DNA of 64,000 bases from positions 1 through 64,000 of the forward strand of contig NZ_JANHDK010000005.1 of assembly GCF_024494725.1 (NCBI RefSeq), written 5' to 3'. Shown one piece after another: positions 16,748-26,103 of this stretch. The translations under genes and the position numbers were made by a program. The DNA comes from Haloplanus ruber (lineage in GTDB: Archaea; Halobacteriota; Halobacteria; Halobacteriales; Haloferacaceae). The notes under the pieces are model-generated. The model had not been told where the DNA came from and did not search any database. It saw nothing but the letters and a program-made list of their open reading frames with translations. The first letter of the stretch is position 1. Each line of letters starts with the position of its first letter.

Positions 16748-17293
16748 ATGGAGGAGCGTGCATCGTCGTCGGTGATCGGCAACGTCCTGTTGATCGCCAT
16801 CGTCGTCATCCTCGCGGCGACGGTGTCGGTGTACGTTTTCGGCGTGACAGACCGGCCTTCCAACCCGGCGCCGACGGTCGCACAGTCCAGCGGCGAGTTC
16901 GTCCCACAGGACGGCAACCAGGGTGGGGTCGTGCGGATCACACACCGCGGCGGTGATACCCTCCGTGTCGCCGACCTGGAAATCGTCGTCGACGCGCGGG
17001 CAGCCTGCGGGAAGGTCGGTCGGCTGGTGAACCTTCCGGCGTCGGGTGGCGATCCGAAGCCCGAAAGCGAGTTCGTTCGCGGGGACGACGTCTTCGACAA
17101 CTCGGCCAACTCGGTCAGCGGCCCCATCGGTGAGGACGGCCGGACCGTCAACGGGCGGTGGTCGAGTGGCGAGACGGCAACCTTCCGGATCGCCTCCAAC
17201 GGGTGTCCCGTTACGTCCGGCGAGACGATCACCGTCCGAATCGTCCACACGCCGACGAACTCCGTGGTGATCAAGCAGACGCTAACTGCCTGA
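16748..17293 (+). CDS. Type IV pilin-like protein
   Basis: This 181-residue archaeal pilin has a short charged leader (MEERASSS) before one N-terminal hydrophobic helix, VIGNVLLIAIVVILAATVSV. This is the class III signal arrangement processed by PibD. The rest is an extracellular beta-rich domain with two cysteines. It probably forms adhesion pili or is a minor pilin. A ctataTg box at 16716-16721 lies 29 nt upstream, giving a leaderless mRNA. No pilus assembly genes are in the window. Confidence 0.85.
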   Translation: MEERASSSVIGNVLLIAIVVILAATVSVYVFGVTDRPSNPAPTVAQSSGEFVPQDGNQGGVVRITHRGGDTLRVADLEIVVDARAACGKVGRLVNLPASGGDPKPESEFVRGDDVFDNSANSVSGPIGEDGRTVNGRWSSGETATFRIASNGCPVTSGETITVRIVHTPTNSVVIKQTLTA

Positions 17294-17353
17294 CTGTGGG
17301 TCACCGGCCCCGGAGACTGGTCGTTTATATGAACACCGCCACACGTCTCACGT

Positions 17354-18256
17354 ATGCAGACCCACATCGTCCCGGTCGGCTTCGACTACGACCGGCTGAT
17401 CGCGCCGCTGATCCGCGACCAGCTCGACGTGGACCGGGTCATCCTGCTTGAGGGTGCCGTCGGGAGCGAGGCGAACGTGGAGTACTCGCGGAATATCTCG
17501 GAAAAACTCGAACAGGACTTTCGGAACCTGCTGGGCGCCGAAACCTGTCGCGTCGTCATCGAGGACGTCTACGACTACGACGCGGCCTTCGAGCGCGCCT
17601 ACGACCTCATCAACGACCAGTTGGACGAGGGGGCGCCCGACGGCGAGGTGTGGGTGAACGTGAGTTCGATGCCCCGTCCGGTGAGTTTCGCCTTCGCCAC
17701 CGCCGCCCACTCCATCACGCTCGAACGCCAGGCCGACCGGGACCGCATCCACACCTACTACACCGCCCCCGAGAAGTACCTCGAGACGGAGTTGGCCGAG
17801 GAGTTACGAGCCAACCGCGACCTGTTGCGGACGCTCCTCGACGCGGCGGACGTCGCGGACGAACGGATCAAGGACCGACTCGACGGCACTGCCGCACTCC
17901 TCGACGAGTTCGACGAACGCGGCACCACAATCGGCGCCAAACGCATCGGTGACAACCACATCGTGGAACTCCCGGTCGCCTCCTTCTCGAACGTCAAGCC
18001 ATTCGAGGAGGTGATCCTGTTCGAACTCGGCGAACACGGCGAGTTCGAATCCGTCTCCGAACTCGCGGAGGCGCTCGCGGCCGAACTCGGCGAGGAGTAC
18101 ACCGACAGCTTCCGGTCGAAGGTCATCTACAACGTCGACCGCCTCGGCCCCGGCGGGAAAGGCTACATCGAACAGGAGGAACACGGCAAGTCCTACCGGA
18201 CACGCCTGTCACGGATCGGCGAACTCTGGGTGCGCGCCCACGCCGACCGGGATTAA
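17354..18256 (+). CDS. HFX_2341/DUF6293-type regulator with CARF-like N-terminus
   Basis: This 300-residue protein resembles the HFX_2341 family of haloarchaeal predicted regulators. Residues 1-~135 form a Rossmann-like domain (THIVPVGFDYDRLIAPL at strand 1). A later strand-loop, VWVNVSSMPRPVSFAFATAA, occupies the place of the NxTGGT ligand loop of CARF domains. Residues ~200-300 form a winged-helix region (FEEVILFELGEHGEFESVS, then SKVIYNVDRL). It may sense a nucleotide and bind DNA. A ttatat box at 17325-17330 is 27 nt upstream. The stop overlaps the convergent gene by four bases. Confidence 0.75.
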   Translation: MQTHIVPVGFDYDRLIAPLIRDQLDVDRVILLEGAVGSEANVEYSRNISEKLEQDFRNLLGAETCRVVIEDVYDYDAAFERAYDLINDQLDEGAPDGEVWVNVSSMPRPVSFAFATAAHSITLERQADRDRIHTYYTAPEKYLETELAEELRANRDLLRTLLDAADVADERIKDRLDGTAALLDEFDERGTTIGAKRIGDNHIVELPVASFSNVKPFEEVILFELGEHGEFESVSELAEALAAELGEEYTDSFRSKVIYNVDRLGPGGKGYIEQEEHGKSYRTRLSRIGELWVRAHADRD

Positions 18257-19299
18257 AACTCTAGGCCGGCCGGGTCGCCGCTTGGGACGAGCGGACTCTC
18301 CGGTGGGTCCGCCGGCAGCGTCGGCAGGTTGTACGCTCCGGGCGCCACGTCGTTGGGAGCGTCGGGATAGAGCGTCGCCGCCAGCGTCTGGATGTGCGCG
18401 CGGCCGACGCCGAGTTCGAACTGCCCGCCGCCATACAGCGTCACGTCGTGATCCCAGGCGTACTCGACGGTCTCCAGCAACGATTCGACGGTGCCGAACC
18501 GCGACGGTTTCACGTTGAGCCACCGCGGCCCGAACGGCCGGTCGCGGACGCTCTCGACGCCGGTAATCGGGGCGTCCCACGACAGACGGCCTGCGGCACC
18601 CTCGACGAGCGACCGCGTCCCCTCGGTGATCGCGGGATCTTCGATGACCGCGTCGGGAAACCCCTCGATCACCCGCTCGTAGAGGGCTGGGTCCGGCTCC
18701 TGGTCCACGCTCGTCCCGACGTAGTGGCCCTTCAGGTCGAGCACCCGAACCGCGTCGGTGGCCGCAAGGTCAGCGATGAGGTCGGGCGTCCAGTCGCTCG
18801 TCGGGTCGAGTTTCAGGCCCAGACCGGGATGTCGGTCGAGGATGGCCTCGACGCGGTCGGTCGTCGGTGGCTCACCGAGGCGGGTGCTGACGACGAACCG
18901 CACGGGCGAGCGCTCGCGGCCGAGCGCCGACGCGAGGTCGGTATCCGACTGGCGCAGGGCCAGATCCAGTCCCGCGCTCTCCAGCGCCCAGCGCCGGTAG
19001 TGTCGCGACGACGGCTGTTCGGGGGCCTTCGTTGGAAAGAGATCCACCTCGTCGAGCGCGGCCGAGAACGTCTCGACGGTGAACTCGCCGGTCGGGGCGA
19101 GCGCTCCGACGTCCGTGAGGGCGTCGTGGTCTGGCGTGTCGTAGGTCACGTCCTCGCCGCGGCCGACGGCGCCGTCGCCGTGGAGTTCGAAGACGGTCGT
19201 CGCGCGGGTGAAGCCACTGGAGGTGTCGCGTTCGTGACGGCTGCGGGTTTCGCGGTCGACCCGCAGTGGCAGGTCGGCGAGGCGGTCGTAGAGCGTCAT
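18253..19299 (-). CDS. Enolase-superfamily protein (MenC/OSBS-like)
   Basis: This 348-residue protein has the MLE/OSBS-type barrel. Recognisable strand ends are GLKLDPTSDW (beta2), VLDLKGHYVG (metal Asp, beta3), VIEDPAI (metal Glu, beta4), WDAPITG (beta5) and LNVKPSRFG (beta6 Lys). The second lysine of the usual KxK pair on beta2 is aspartate here. True o-succinylbenzoate synthase activity is therefore doubtful, and it may be a divergent cycloisomerase or dehydratase. No other menaquinone genes are adjacent. A gttatc box at 19322-19327 lies 27 nt upstream of the start. Confidence 0.75.
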   Translation of the reverse strand: MTLYDRLADLPLRVDRETRSRHERDTSSGFTRATTVFELHGDGAVGRGEDVTYDTPDHDALTDVGALAPTGEFTVETFSAALDEVDLFPTKAPEQPSSRHYRRWALESAGLDLALRQSDTDLASALGRERSPVRFVVSTRLGEPPTTDRVEAILDRHPGLGLKLDPTSDWTPDLIADLAATDAVRVLDLKGHYVGTSVDQEPDPALYERVIEGFPDAVIEDPAITEGTRSLVEGAAGRLSWDAPITGVESVRDRPFGPRWLNVKPSRFGTVESLLETVEYAWDHDVTLYGGGQFELGVGRAHIQTLAATLYPDAPNDVAPGAYNLPTLPADPPESPLVPSGDPAGLEF

Positions 19300-19340
19300 A
19301 TCCGAGATACACTCCCCAGGCTGATAACCCTACGCGGGCG

Positions 19341-20072
19341 TCATCGCGATTCGAGTTTCTTCACCCGCGTCGCGAGCGTCAAGAACGTAGCCGTAAGCGT
19401 CAGGACGACGGCGCCCGCAGCGGCGAGTTCGTGTGTCGGCGAGAGGTGGGTGATCGTCCCGTCGACGATTCGCTGGCCGGGAAGCAGAGTGTGGTGGGGT
19501 GTGCCAGCGAGAGGGAGGAAGTAGTCGACTAGGTCGTTCAGGCCGTACCACGCGACGGCGACGGCGACGGCGCCGACGGGGAAGTCGCTGTACCGGTGGA
19601 TGACGAACGCCTCAACGACCATCATGAGGTGACTGCTGAGAAGGAAGGCGTACATGGGGAGTGCGGTGGTCGCGAGGAAGCCGTCGGCGAAGGCTAAGAG
19701 CACGAAGGGCGTCCAGAGGCCGAGCTTCCAGCACCCGAAGAACGCGAGCGCGTTCACCACCTCGTTGGAGCGACCGAGCCACCAGAGGCCGAGCGAGAGC
19801 GCGATAAAGAGCGTCGCGACGGGGCTGTCGGGGACGAGCGGCCACGTCGCCAGCGGTTCGGCCGCGAACTGAAACCGGTAGTACCAGAAGCCGAAGGCGG
19901 TGCCGACGATGTTGGTGGCGACGACGGCCGGGGCGAGCGAGAGGCCGAGATTCTCGACGGCGCCGGGGAGGGGAGCGAGCCACCGCGGCAGCGTGTCCGG
20001 GTCGGGGAGGCCGTCGCCGTCGAAGAGCGCGCGGAGCCGGCCGACAGCGGCGGTATCCGACCCAGAGGACAT
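19341..20072 (-). CDS. DUF1405-type integral membrane protein
   Basis: This 243-residue membrane protein has about six helices after a cytosolic N-terminus of ~45 residues. Aromatic-rich helix stretches such as FGFWYYRFQF and WLGRSNEVVNALAFFGCWKLG resemble the DUF1405 family. Function is unknown. A gataaatt element (20096-20103) centred 26-27 nt upstream supports the ATG at 20072, rejecting the long basic extension to 20291. Confidence 0.75.
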   Translation of the reverse strand: MSSGSDTAAVGRLRALFDGDGLPDPDTLPRWLAPLPGAVENLGLSLAPAVVATNIVGTAFGFWYYRFQFAAEPLATWPLVPDSPVATLFIALSLGLWWLGRSNEVVNALAFFGCWKLGLWTPFVLLAFADGFLATTALPMYAFLLSSHLMMVVEAFVIHRYSDFPVGAVAVAVAWYGLNDLVDYFLPLAGTPHHTLLPGQRIVDGTITHLSPTHELAAAGAVVLTLTATFLTLATRVKKLESR

Positions 20073-20336
20073 GGTCGACGCCAGGGACCGCCCCGATAAA
20101 TTGGTGGCGGTCCCGGCACGCGGGGCGGCGCTCGCGACGGGTGACCGGACGAACGCAGCGAGCGGCCGGCGCCGGCCGCTCCGAACCGACGCACCCTGGC
20201 GGCCAGGCCCGCGTCCCACGGCCACCCGTTCCCGGGGTGGAGGGTGCCGGCCACACCCCCTCGCGACCCGCGGCTGATCGACCGGCAACAACTACCGAAA
20301 GGCCGCCGTTAAGTGGGTCCCACCGTAATGTGAGAT

Positions 20337-21242
20337 ATGACCGAGACGGATCTCGAAGAGCTTCGGCGCGGCACCGACTTGGTGAAACGCGGGTTCGCCC
20401 GGATGCAGAAAGGAGGCGTCATCATGGACGTCGTCAACGCGAAGCAGGCTCGGATCGCGGAAGACTGCGGCGCGGTTGCAGTGATGAGCCTCGAAGCCGT
20501 CCCTGCGGACATCCGCAAGCGTGGAGGTGTCGCCCGGATGGCCGATCCGGCAGCCCTCACCGAGATTCTGGACGAGGTGTCCATCCCCGTGATGGGCAAG
20601 GCCCGCATCGGGCACACCAAGGAAGCGGAGATTCTCCAAGCGAAGGGCGCCGACATGGTCGACGAGAGTGAGGTGCTCACGCCCGCGGACGACGACTACC
20701 ACATCGACAAGCGGGACTTCACCGCCCCCTTCGTCTGTGGCGCGCGGAACCTGCCCGAGGCGCTCCGCCGGATCGACGAGGGCGCGGCGATGATCCGCAC
20801 CAAGGGCGAGGCCGGAACTGGCGACGTGAACCAGGCGGTCACCCACCAGCGAGCGATCAAGGGTGCCATCCGGGAACTCGACGGGATGGCGTACGAGGAG
20901 CGCGAGCGCTGGGCGCGGGAGCACGGCGCACCGCGCGACCTGGCCCACGAAACCGCCGAGATGGGTCGGCTCCCGGTCGTCAACTTCGCCGCCGGCGGCA
21001 TCGCGACCCCGGCCGACGCGGCGCTCATGATGCATCACGGCTGTGACGGCATCTTCGTCGGCTCCGGCATCTTCGGCGCCGAGAACCCCGAGGCGATGGG
21101 GACTGCCATCGTCGAGGCGGTCAACAACTGGGACGACCCCGAGCGTCTGTCCGAGATTGCGACGAACGTCGGCAAGGGCATGAAAGGCCAGTCGAACGCC
21201 GACATGCCCGAAGAGGAGAAACTGCAGGGTCGCGGCGTCTGA
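20337..21242 (+). CDS. pdxS: Pyridoxal 5'-phosphate synthase lyase subunit PdxS
   Basis: This 301-residue protein is a near-perfect member of the PdxS/SNZ family. It makes PLP from ribose 5-phosphate, glyceraldehyde 3-phosphate and ammonia from PdxT. The catalytic lysine K88 lies in MGKARIGH and the second lysine K156 in [10 protein letters not shown]. The phosphate site [11 protein letters not shown] and GSGIF are conserved. A gttaag box at 20305-20310 sits 28 nt upstream, giving a leaderless mRNA. The glutaminase partner pdxT is not in this window. Confidence 0.96.
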   Translation: MTETDLEELRRGTDLVKRGFARMQKGGVIMDVVNAKQARIAEDCGAVAVMSLEAVPADIRKRGGVARMADPAALTEILDEVSIPVMGKARIGHTKEAEILQAKGADMVDESEVLTPADDDYHIDKRDFTAPFVCGARNLPEALRRIDEGAAMIRTKGEAGTGDVNQAVTHQRAIKGAIRELDGMAYEERERWAREHGAPRDLAHETAEMGRLPVVNFAAGGIATPADAALMMHHGCDGIFVGSGIFGAENPEAMGTAIVEAVNNWDDPERLSEIATNVGKGMKGQSNADMPEEEKLQGRGV

Positions 21243-21277
21243 GGCCGACCCCCGCCACGGGCGGGACACGCCAGCCG

Positions 21278-22831
21278 CTACGTTCGGGCGTCGGGTGGCG
21301 CCGGCCCTTCCGCCTCGGGGCGCCACTTGGCGGCCGGAAAGATCATCGAGACGACCGTCCCTTCTGGGTCGTTGCTGTCTATCGTCATCGTCCCACCCAG
21401 TGGCGTCACGAGCCACTTCACGAGCCACAGTCCGAGTCCGCTTCCGTGTTTAAGCGGCCGCTCCTCGCCGGACTCGATCACCTCTCGTTCCATCTCGGGC
21501 ATGCCGGTCCCTCTGTCGGCGACGCTGATTCGCAGCGCCCCGTCGTCACCCTCGCTCACGCGGAGCGTCACCTCGGGGGCGCCCGTCGAGTGGCGGATGG
21601 CGTTGTCGACGAGTTCTTCCAGTGCGATCCGAACGGCGTGGCGGTTGGCGAGTACGACCGGGTTCGGTCCCTCGACACGGAGGGTCGCCGCGGGACACTC
21701 CTCGCGGTAGCCGGCGGCCACCGTCTCCAGTAGCGGCCGGATCTCGACCGGCCGTACGTCGCGGATGTGCTGATAGAGGTCGTCGAACTGGCGTGCCCGC
21801 TCCGAGGTGTCGAGCAGTTCCTCGGCCGCGGAGACGATGTCCTGGAGATCCGCCCGCGTTTTCTCCAGGGACATCGGAAGCGAGGCGTCGTCGACTGCGT
21901 CCTCGATGGCGTCGAGTGTCATCGACACCCGTTCTGCGTTGCCGACCACCACGTTGAGTCCGTTCCGGAGATTGTGTCGAAGGACGCGGTTGAGCACCAT
22001 CAACTGTTGGCGACGGGCCTTCCGCTCGGTGATGTCCTGAATCGTCCCCCGCAGGACCGTCGCTTCCCCTTCCCCGACCGGCTGGCATGTCGTTCGTACG
22101 ATGCGTGTGGTTCCGTCGGCCGTGACGAGTTGTGCCTCCACGTCGTACGGGAGGCCCCAGTCGAGAGCGCGCTCGACGAGTTGCCGTATCCGGTCGCGGT
22201 CGGTGGGGTGGTAGAACCCCAGCGCGTCGTCGAGTGACAGCTCGTAGGACGAATCGACGCCGTGAATCCGGCGGGTGCCCGCGGTCCACCGGAGTTCGGC
22301 GGCCTCGATGTCGAGTTCCCACCCGCCGACGTCGGCGGTCTCCTCGGTTCGCGCCGAGAGGTCGCGGCTCCGCTCGAGTGCCCGTTCGTGTTCCTTGCGT
22401 GCGGTGATGTCCGTCTGGATCGCGACGAAGTGCGTGATCGAGCCGTCCCGTTCGTCGGCGATGGGGGCGATGGTCTGGTTCGCGATGTAGCTCTCGCCGT
22501 TCGCCCGGCGGTTCACGATCTCCTCTTGCCACACCTGCCCGGTGACGATGGTCTCCCAGAGATCACTGAAGTAGTCCGGATCGTGGTGGCCGGAGTTGAG
22601 CATGTCGGGCGACCGGCCGACAGCGTCGGCGGCCTCGTACCCGGTCACCACCTCGAAGGCGGGGTTTACGTAGACGATCCGGCCCTCGAAGTCGGTGATG
22701 AATATCGCGTGCCCGGCCGCCTCGACGGCCTGTTTGAACCACGCCGGATCCAGTTCCCGACCCGATACGTCCGTGCGACCCCCGGTGTCGCCGTCGGGTT
22801 CGGTGTGAGGGTCACGGTCGCCATCGCTCAT
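21278..22831 (-). CDS. PAS-domain sensor histidine kinase
   Basis: This 517-residue soluble kinase has two PAS/PAC domains, ~residues 30-145 (AGHAIFITDFEGRIVYVNPA) and ~165-270 (ending TIQDITERK). The dimerisation/phosphoacceptor helix carries H286 (LNRVLRHNLRNG). The HATPase domain follows, with DNAIRHS, DRGTGMP and GSGLGLWLVKWL. There is no transmembrane segment, so it senses a cytosolic signal. No response regulator is adjacent, which is usual in haloarchaea. A tataag box (22858-22863 on this strand) is 29 nt upstream of the chosen start. Confidence 0.9.
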   Translation of the reverse strand: MSDGDRDPHTEPDGDTGGRTDVSGRELDPAWFKQAVEAAGHAIFITDFEGRIVYVNPAFEVVTGYEAADAVGRSPDMLNSGHHDPDYFSDLWETIVTGQVWQEEIVNRRANGESYIANQTIAPIADERDGSITHFVAIQTDITARKEHERALERSRDLSARTEETADVGGWELDIEAAELRWTAGTRRIHGVDSSYELSLDDALGFYHPTDRDRIRQLVERALDWGLPYDVEAQLVTADGTTRIVRTTCQPVGEGEATVLRGTIQDITERKARRQQLMVLNRVLRHNLRNGLNVVVGNAERVSMTLDAIEDAVDDASLPMSLEKTRADLQDIVSAAEELLDTSERARQFDDLYQHIRDVRPVEIRPLLETVAAGYREECPAATLRVEGPNPVVLANRHAVRIALEELVDNAIRHSTGAPEVTLRVSEGDDGALRISVADRGTGMPEMEREVIESGEERPLKHGSGLGLWLVKWLVTPLGGTMTIDSNDPEGTVVSMIFPAAKWRPEAEGPAPPDART

Positions 22832-22902
22832 GTAATCGATGGGTTCGTCTCGGACGCTTATAGACGGGGCGGGCCTCCTCAATGCGTGAGAACGACCGCC
22901 GC

Positions 22903-23784
22903 TCAGTCCCGAGACAGCGTCGCGCCGCCGCCGATCCGCGTCTGGTAGGCGCGTGCGTCGACGCCAACCGCGCCGAACCCCTCGACCATCGCGGCGGCGA
23001 TGTCGCGGCGGTCCTCGGGGTAACACGCCGCGAGCACACCGGGACCGGCGCCGCTGACGGTGACTCCCGTGGCGCCCGCGGCGAGGGCGGCCTCGCGCAC
23101 CTCGTCGTAGCCGGAGATGAGGTCTGCCCGGGCGGGCGTGACGAGGCGGTCGTGCATTCCCTTACCCACGAGGCGCGGGTCGTCCCGGCACATCCCGGTC
23201 GTCAGTGTCGCGGCCCGACCAATCGTGTAGACGAGCTGTTCCATCGTCGCCCCGGCGGGAACCACGTCCCGTGCGTCGCGCGTCGAGATGGCGATTTCCG
23301 GCAGGCAGGCAACGAGTGGGATGTCGGCGTCGACGGTCGTCACGTCTCGCCCGGTGGCGACGGTGAACCCTCCGAGTAGAGCGGGCGCCACGTTGTCGAG
23401 GTGGACCTCGCCGGAGACGGTCGCCTCGCCTTTTCCGGCGATGGGCACAAGCTCCGTTCGCGTGAGTCCGCGGTCGTAGAGTTCGTTGAGCGCGAGCGCC
23501 GCGGCGGCGGCGCTGGCCCCCGACGATCCCAGCCCCGAGGAGGGGCGGATACCCTTGTCGATGCGGATGTGGGCTGGGGCGTCGAGCGCCTCGGCGACCG
23601 CCCCGACGGTGTTGTTCGCGGGGTCTTCGGGAATGAACTCGCTTCCGTAGCCCGTCACGTCGATGGTCGTCCGGTCGGCCTTCTCGACACGGATGACGTC
23701 CGCCGGTCGGTCGAGGGCCGCGCCGAACACGTCGAACCCGCTACCGAGGTTCGCACTCGTCGCGGGTGCCCTGACCGTGATCAT
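22903..23784 (-). CDS. thrB: Homoserine kinase
   Basis: This 293-residue GHMP-family kinase phosphorylates L-homoserine for threonine synthesis. Visible motifs are VRAPATSANLGSGFDVFG at the N-terminus, the ATP loop RPSSGLGSSGASAAAA near residue 85, and the C-terminal GVTVSGAGPGVLAAC. An A-rich element at about 23808-23814 is 27 nt upstream of the start at 23784, which was chosen over the longer reading to 23832. The 179 bases to the next gene (carA) hold nothing recognisable. Confidence 0.92.
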   Translation of the reverse strand: MITVRAPATSANLGSGFDVFGAALDRPADVIRVEKADRTTIDVTGYGSEFIPEDPANNTVGAVAEALDAPAHIRIDKGIRPSSGLGSSGASAAAAALALNELYDRGLTRTELVPIAGKGEATVSGEVHLDNVAPALLGGFTVATGRDVTTVDADIPLVACLPEIAISTRDARDVVPAGATMEQLVYTIGRAATLTTGMCRDDPRLVGKGMHDRLVTPARADLISGYDEVREAALAAGATGVTVSGAGPGVLAACYPEDRRDIAAAMVEGFGAVGVDARAYQTRIGGGATLSRD

Positions 23785-23963
23785 GCCACGGGGTTGCGCG
23801 AGTCGGGTCAAAAACCTGCCGAAGGTCGACACCCCGTCACGCCCGGTCTCCGCTTCGACGTGGACCGTCGGGTCTGCCGACGCCTTCCCGCTTGTCGCGG
23901 GCGCCAGAGCCGTCCCTGGGCGTCGCGTTGCTGGTCAGCACGAAACGAGCGGGGTGCAGCCGC

Positions 23964-25031
23964 TCAGTCCGAGGTGGCGACGGGGGTGTCCGTCGACACC
24001 AGGTCGAGCACGTCGTCGAAGAAGTCGAGCGAGTCGTTGGGGCCGGGGTGGGCTTCGGGGTGGTACTGGCGCGTGATGACACCGAGGTCCTCGTTTTCCA
24101 GCCCTTCGGCGGTGCCGTCGTTGACGTTCACCTGCGTCACGTTCAGTTCGTCGCCCGGCTCCCCGACGGTGTAGCCGTGGTTCTGGGTCGTCATGACGAC
24201 CCGGTCGGTGTCCAGGTCGCGAACCGGTTGGTTGACGCCGCGGTGACCGAAGTCCATCTTCTCGGTGCTCCCGCCGAGGGCGTTGGCGACGACCTGCTGG
24301 CCGAGACAGATGCCCGCGATGGGCAGGTCGCCGACGAACTCGTCGACGAGCGCCTCGGCGGCCTCGAAGTTCTCGGGGTCGCCGGGGCCGTTCGAGATGA
24401 ACAGGAGGTCGGGGTCGACGGCCGCCACGTCCGCGGGCGTCGCGTCGTAGGGCAGGACGTGAACGGTCGCGTCCCGTTCCAGCAGGGACTCCGCGATAGA
24501 GCCTTTGGCGCCACAGTCGATCATGGCGACCGTCGCGGCCGACCCACCCTCGTGGACGGTCGGCTCCTCGACGCTAACCTGGGCGCCGATGTCGACGTGT
24601 TCGCTCATGCCCTTGCAGGCGTCGAGTTCGGCCTTCGCGTCCGCGGGCGTCGCGTCCGGGCCGACCGCCAGCCCACACCGCATCGCCCCTTCCTCGCGGA
24701 TCGAGGTCACGAGTTCACGCGTATCGAGGTGGTCGATAGCGGGGACCCCCTCCTCGGCAAGCCACTCGGCGACGTCGTCGGTGAACTCGCGGGCGATGGC
24801 CGCACGCGGGTGAACGCGGTCGGACTCGAAGCGCTCGGATCGGACGCCGTAGTTGCCGATCAGCGGGTACGAGAAGGTGAGCACCTGCTCCTCGTAGGAG
24901 GGATCGGTCAGGCTCTCCTCGTATCCGGTGTAGGCGGTCGTGAAGACCAGTTCGCCGCGTGTCCGACCCGGCGCACGACCACGCGCTTCGATTACGCGGC
25001 CGTCCTCCAGGGCAAGGTAGGCGTCCGACAT
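23964..25031 (-). CDS. carA: Carbamoyl-phosphate synthase small subunit
   Basis: This 355-residue protein has the N-terminal CarA domain (residues 1-~150) and a class I glutamine amidotransferase domain. The nucleophile elbow is GICLGQQ, followed by the NHGYTVGE segment and the HPEAHPGPND catalytic His/Glu region. It supplies ammonia for carbamoyl phosphate used in arginine and pyrimidine synthesis. The large subunit carB is not in the window. A ggcttatt TATA box (25056-25063 on this strand) lies 29 nt upstream, and an Lrp-type palindrome lies 20 bases beyond that. Confidence 0.95.
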   Translation of the reverse strand: MSDAYLALEDGRVIEARGRAPGRTRGELVFTTAYTGYEESLTDPSYEEQVLTFSYPLIGNYGVRSERFESDRVHPRAAIAREFTDDVAEWLAEEGVPAIDHLDTRELVTSIREEGAMRCGLAVGPDATPADAKAELDACKGMSEHVDIGAQVSVEEPTVHEGGSAATVAMIDCGAKGSIAESLLERDATVHVLPYDATPADVAAVDPDLLFISNGPGDPENFEAAEALVDEFVGDLPIAGICLGQQVVANALGGSTEKMDFGHRGVNQPVRDLDTDRVVMTTQNHGYTVGEPGDELNVTQVNVNDGTAEGLENEDLGVITRQYHPEAHPGPNDSLDFFDDVLDLVSTDTPVATSD

Positions 25032-25082
25032 TACGAGATACACAGGCCGTCGCCTCCAATAAGCCTTGCTTTCGAAACTGAG

Positions 25083-25097
25083 TTACGAAATTCGTAA
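25083..25097. promoter_or_regulatory. Palindromic operator between carA and lrp
   Basis: A perfect 7-1-7 palindrome, ttacgaa-a-ttcgtaa, lies in the 97-bp divergent region. It abuts the TATA region of the lrp-type gene (taatcggtaa, about 25095-25104) and sits 20 bp upstream of the carA TATA box. The symmetry and AT centre match Lrp/AsnC sites, so the regulator encoded at 25129 probably binds here to control itself and carA. Confidence 0.6.
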
Positions 25098-25128
25098 TCG
25101 GTAAGGAGGTCCCGACCGAAGGCGCCGT

Positions 25129-25542
25129 ATGGACGAACTGGACCGTCGCATCCTGGCGATCCTTCGCCGGGATTCGCGGACCCCGTACACCGAAATTGCA
25201 GACCGGGTCGGCACCTCCGAGGGGACGGTCCGCAACCGGGTCGAGCGACTCGTCGACGAGGGGATCATCGAGCGATTCACCGTGGCGACCCGCACGGGTA
25301 ACGTCAAGGCCATGATCGAGGTGTCGGTGGCCGTCGACGTCGACACCACCGGTGTCTCCGACCGGATGGCCGACTGGGACGAGGTGGACTTCGTCTGGCA
25401 AGTCTCCGGCGAGAAGGACGTCGTCATGGTGGTCGACGCCGCCGATACCCGCGCCGTCAACGAACTCATTACGCAGGCGCGGGACTTAGACGAGGTTCAG
25501 AACACGAAGACTCGGCTCATTCTCGACGAACGGCTGGGATAA
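25129..25542 (+). CDS. Lrp/AsnC-family transcriptional regulator
   Basis: This 137-residue protein has the typical N-terminal winged HTH (LDRRILAILRRDSRTPYTEIA, then VGTSEGTVRNRVERLVDEGII). The C-terminal RAM ligand-binding domain ends DEVQNTKTRLILDE. It is divergent from carA with a perfect palindrome between the two genes. Autoregulation and control of carA by an amino acid or related ligand is the likely role. A TATA box centred near 25100 is 29 nt upstream of the start. Confidence 0.92.
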   Translation: MDELDRRILAILRRDSRTPYTEIADRVGTSEGTVRNRVERLVDEGIIERFTVATRTGNVKAMIEVSVAVDVDTTGVSDRMADWDEVDFVWQVSGEKDVVMVVDAADTRAVNELITQARDLDEVQNTKTRLILDERLG

Positions 25543-25593
25543 TCGCGGCGTCGAACCGTCACGGGTAACACCCTGGACCGACCACCTGAAGCC

Positions 25594-26019
25594 ATGAGCG
25601 ACGTAGTCGACGACGACCTTTACCGACGGACGAAGGCACTGTTGGAACCCGGCGATATCGACCTCGCCGGGGCCATCGTCCACACCGATCTCTCGGGACA
25701 GGAGGACCTCGAGATGCACGAACTCACGGTCGAACTCAACGAGGTGATCGCCGCCCACGCCGAGATGGGGGAGACGTACATCTACGCCGGCAACGACGAC
25801 CCCGAGTTCGCCTCGAACCAGTTCCAGGGACTGACCGTCGAGGACGACGCCTTCGTCTGGGAGTGCCAGCAACTCCTCCGGGACGGCACCTTCGACATCG
25901 TGTTCTACTACGAGGCCGACGTCGATCAGGCGGCACTGGTGGCCGAGGTTCGCGACCGGGGGTACGAGGTGACGAGCGTGGTGCTTGACGAACACGGCGA
26001 CGTGACTACCGACGTCTGA
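25594..26019 (+). CDS. DUF5778-type haloarchaeal protein
   Basis: This 141-residue acidic protein matches a haloarchaeal conserved family I remember as DUF5778. Typical stretches are DDLYRRTKALLEPGDI near the start, the YIYAGNDDPEFASNQFQG segment, and FDIVFYYEADVDQ. It has no membrane segments. It lies 51 bases after the lrp-type gene in the same direction. Function is unknown. Confidence 0.75.
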   Translation: MSDVVDDDLYRRTKALLEPGDIDLAGAIVHTDLSGQEDLEMHELTVELNEVIAAHAEMGETYIYAGNDDPEFASNQFQGLTVEDDAFVWECQQLLRDGTFDIVFYYEADVDQAALVAEVRDRGYEVTSVVLDEHGDVTTDV

Positions 26020-26103
26020 GGTGGGGCACCGTCGCCGCGCCGTACGCCGGTGGCGGGCCGTTGCCCGGCCGGTAGTTTTCACCGTTCGGTAGACGACGGG
26101 ACG

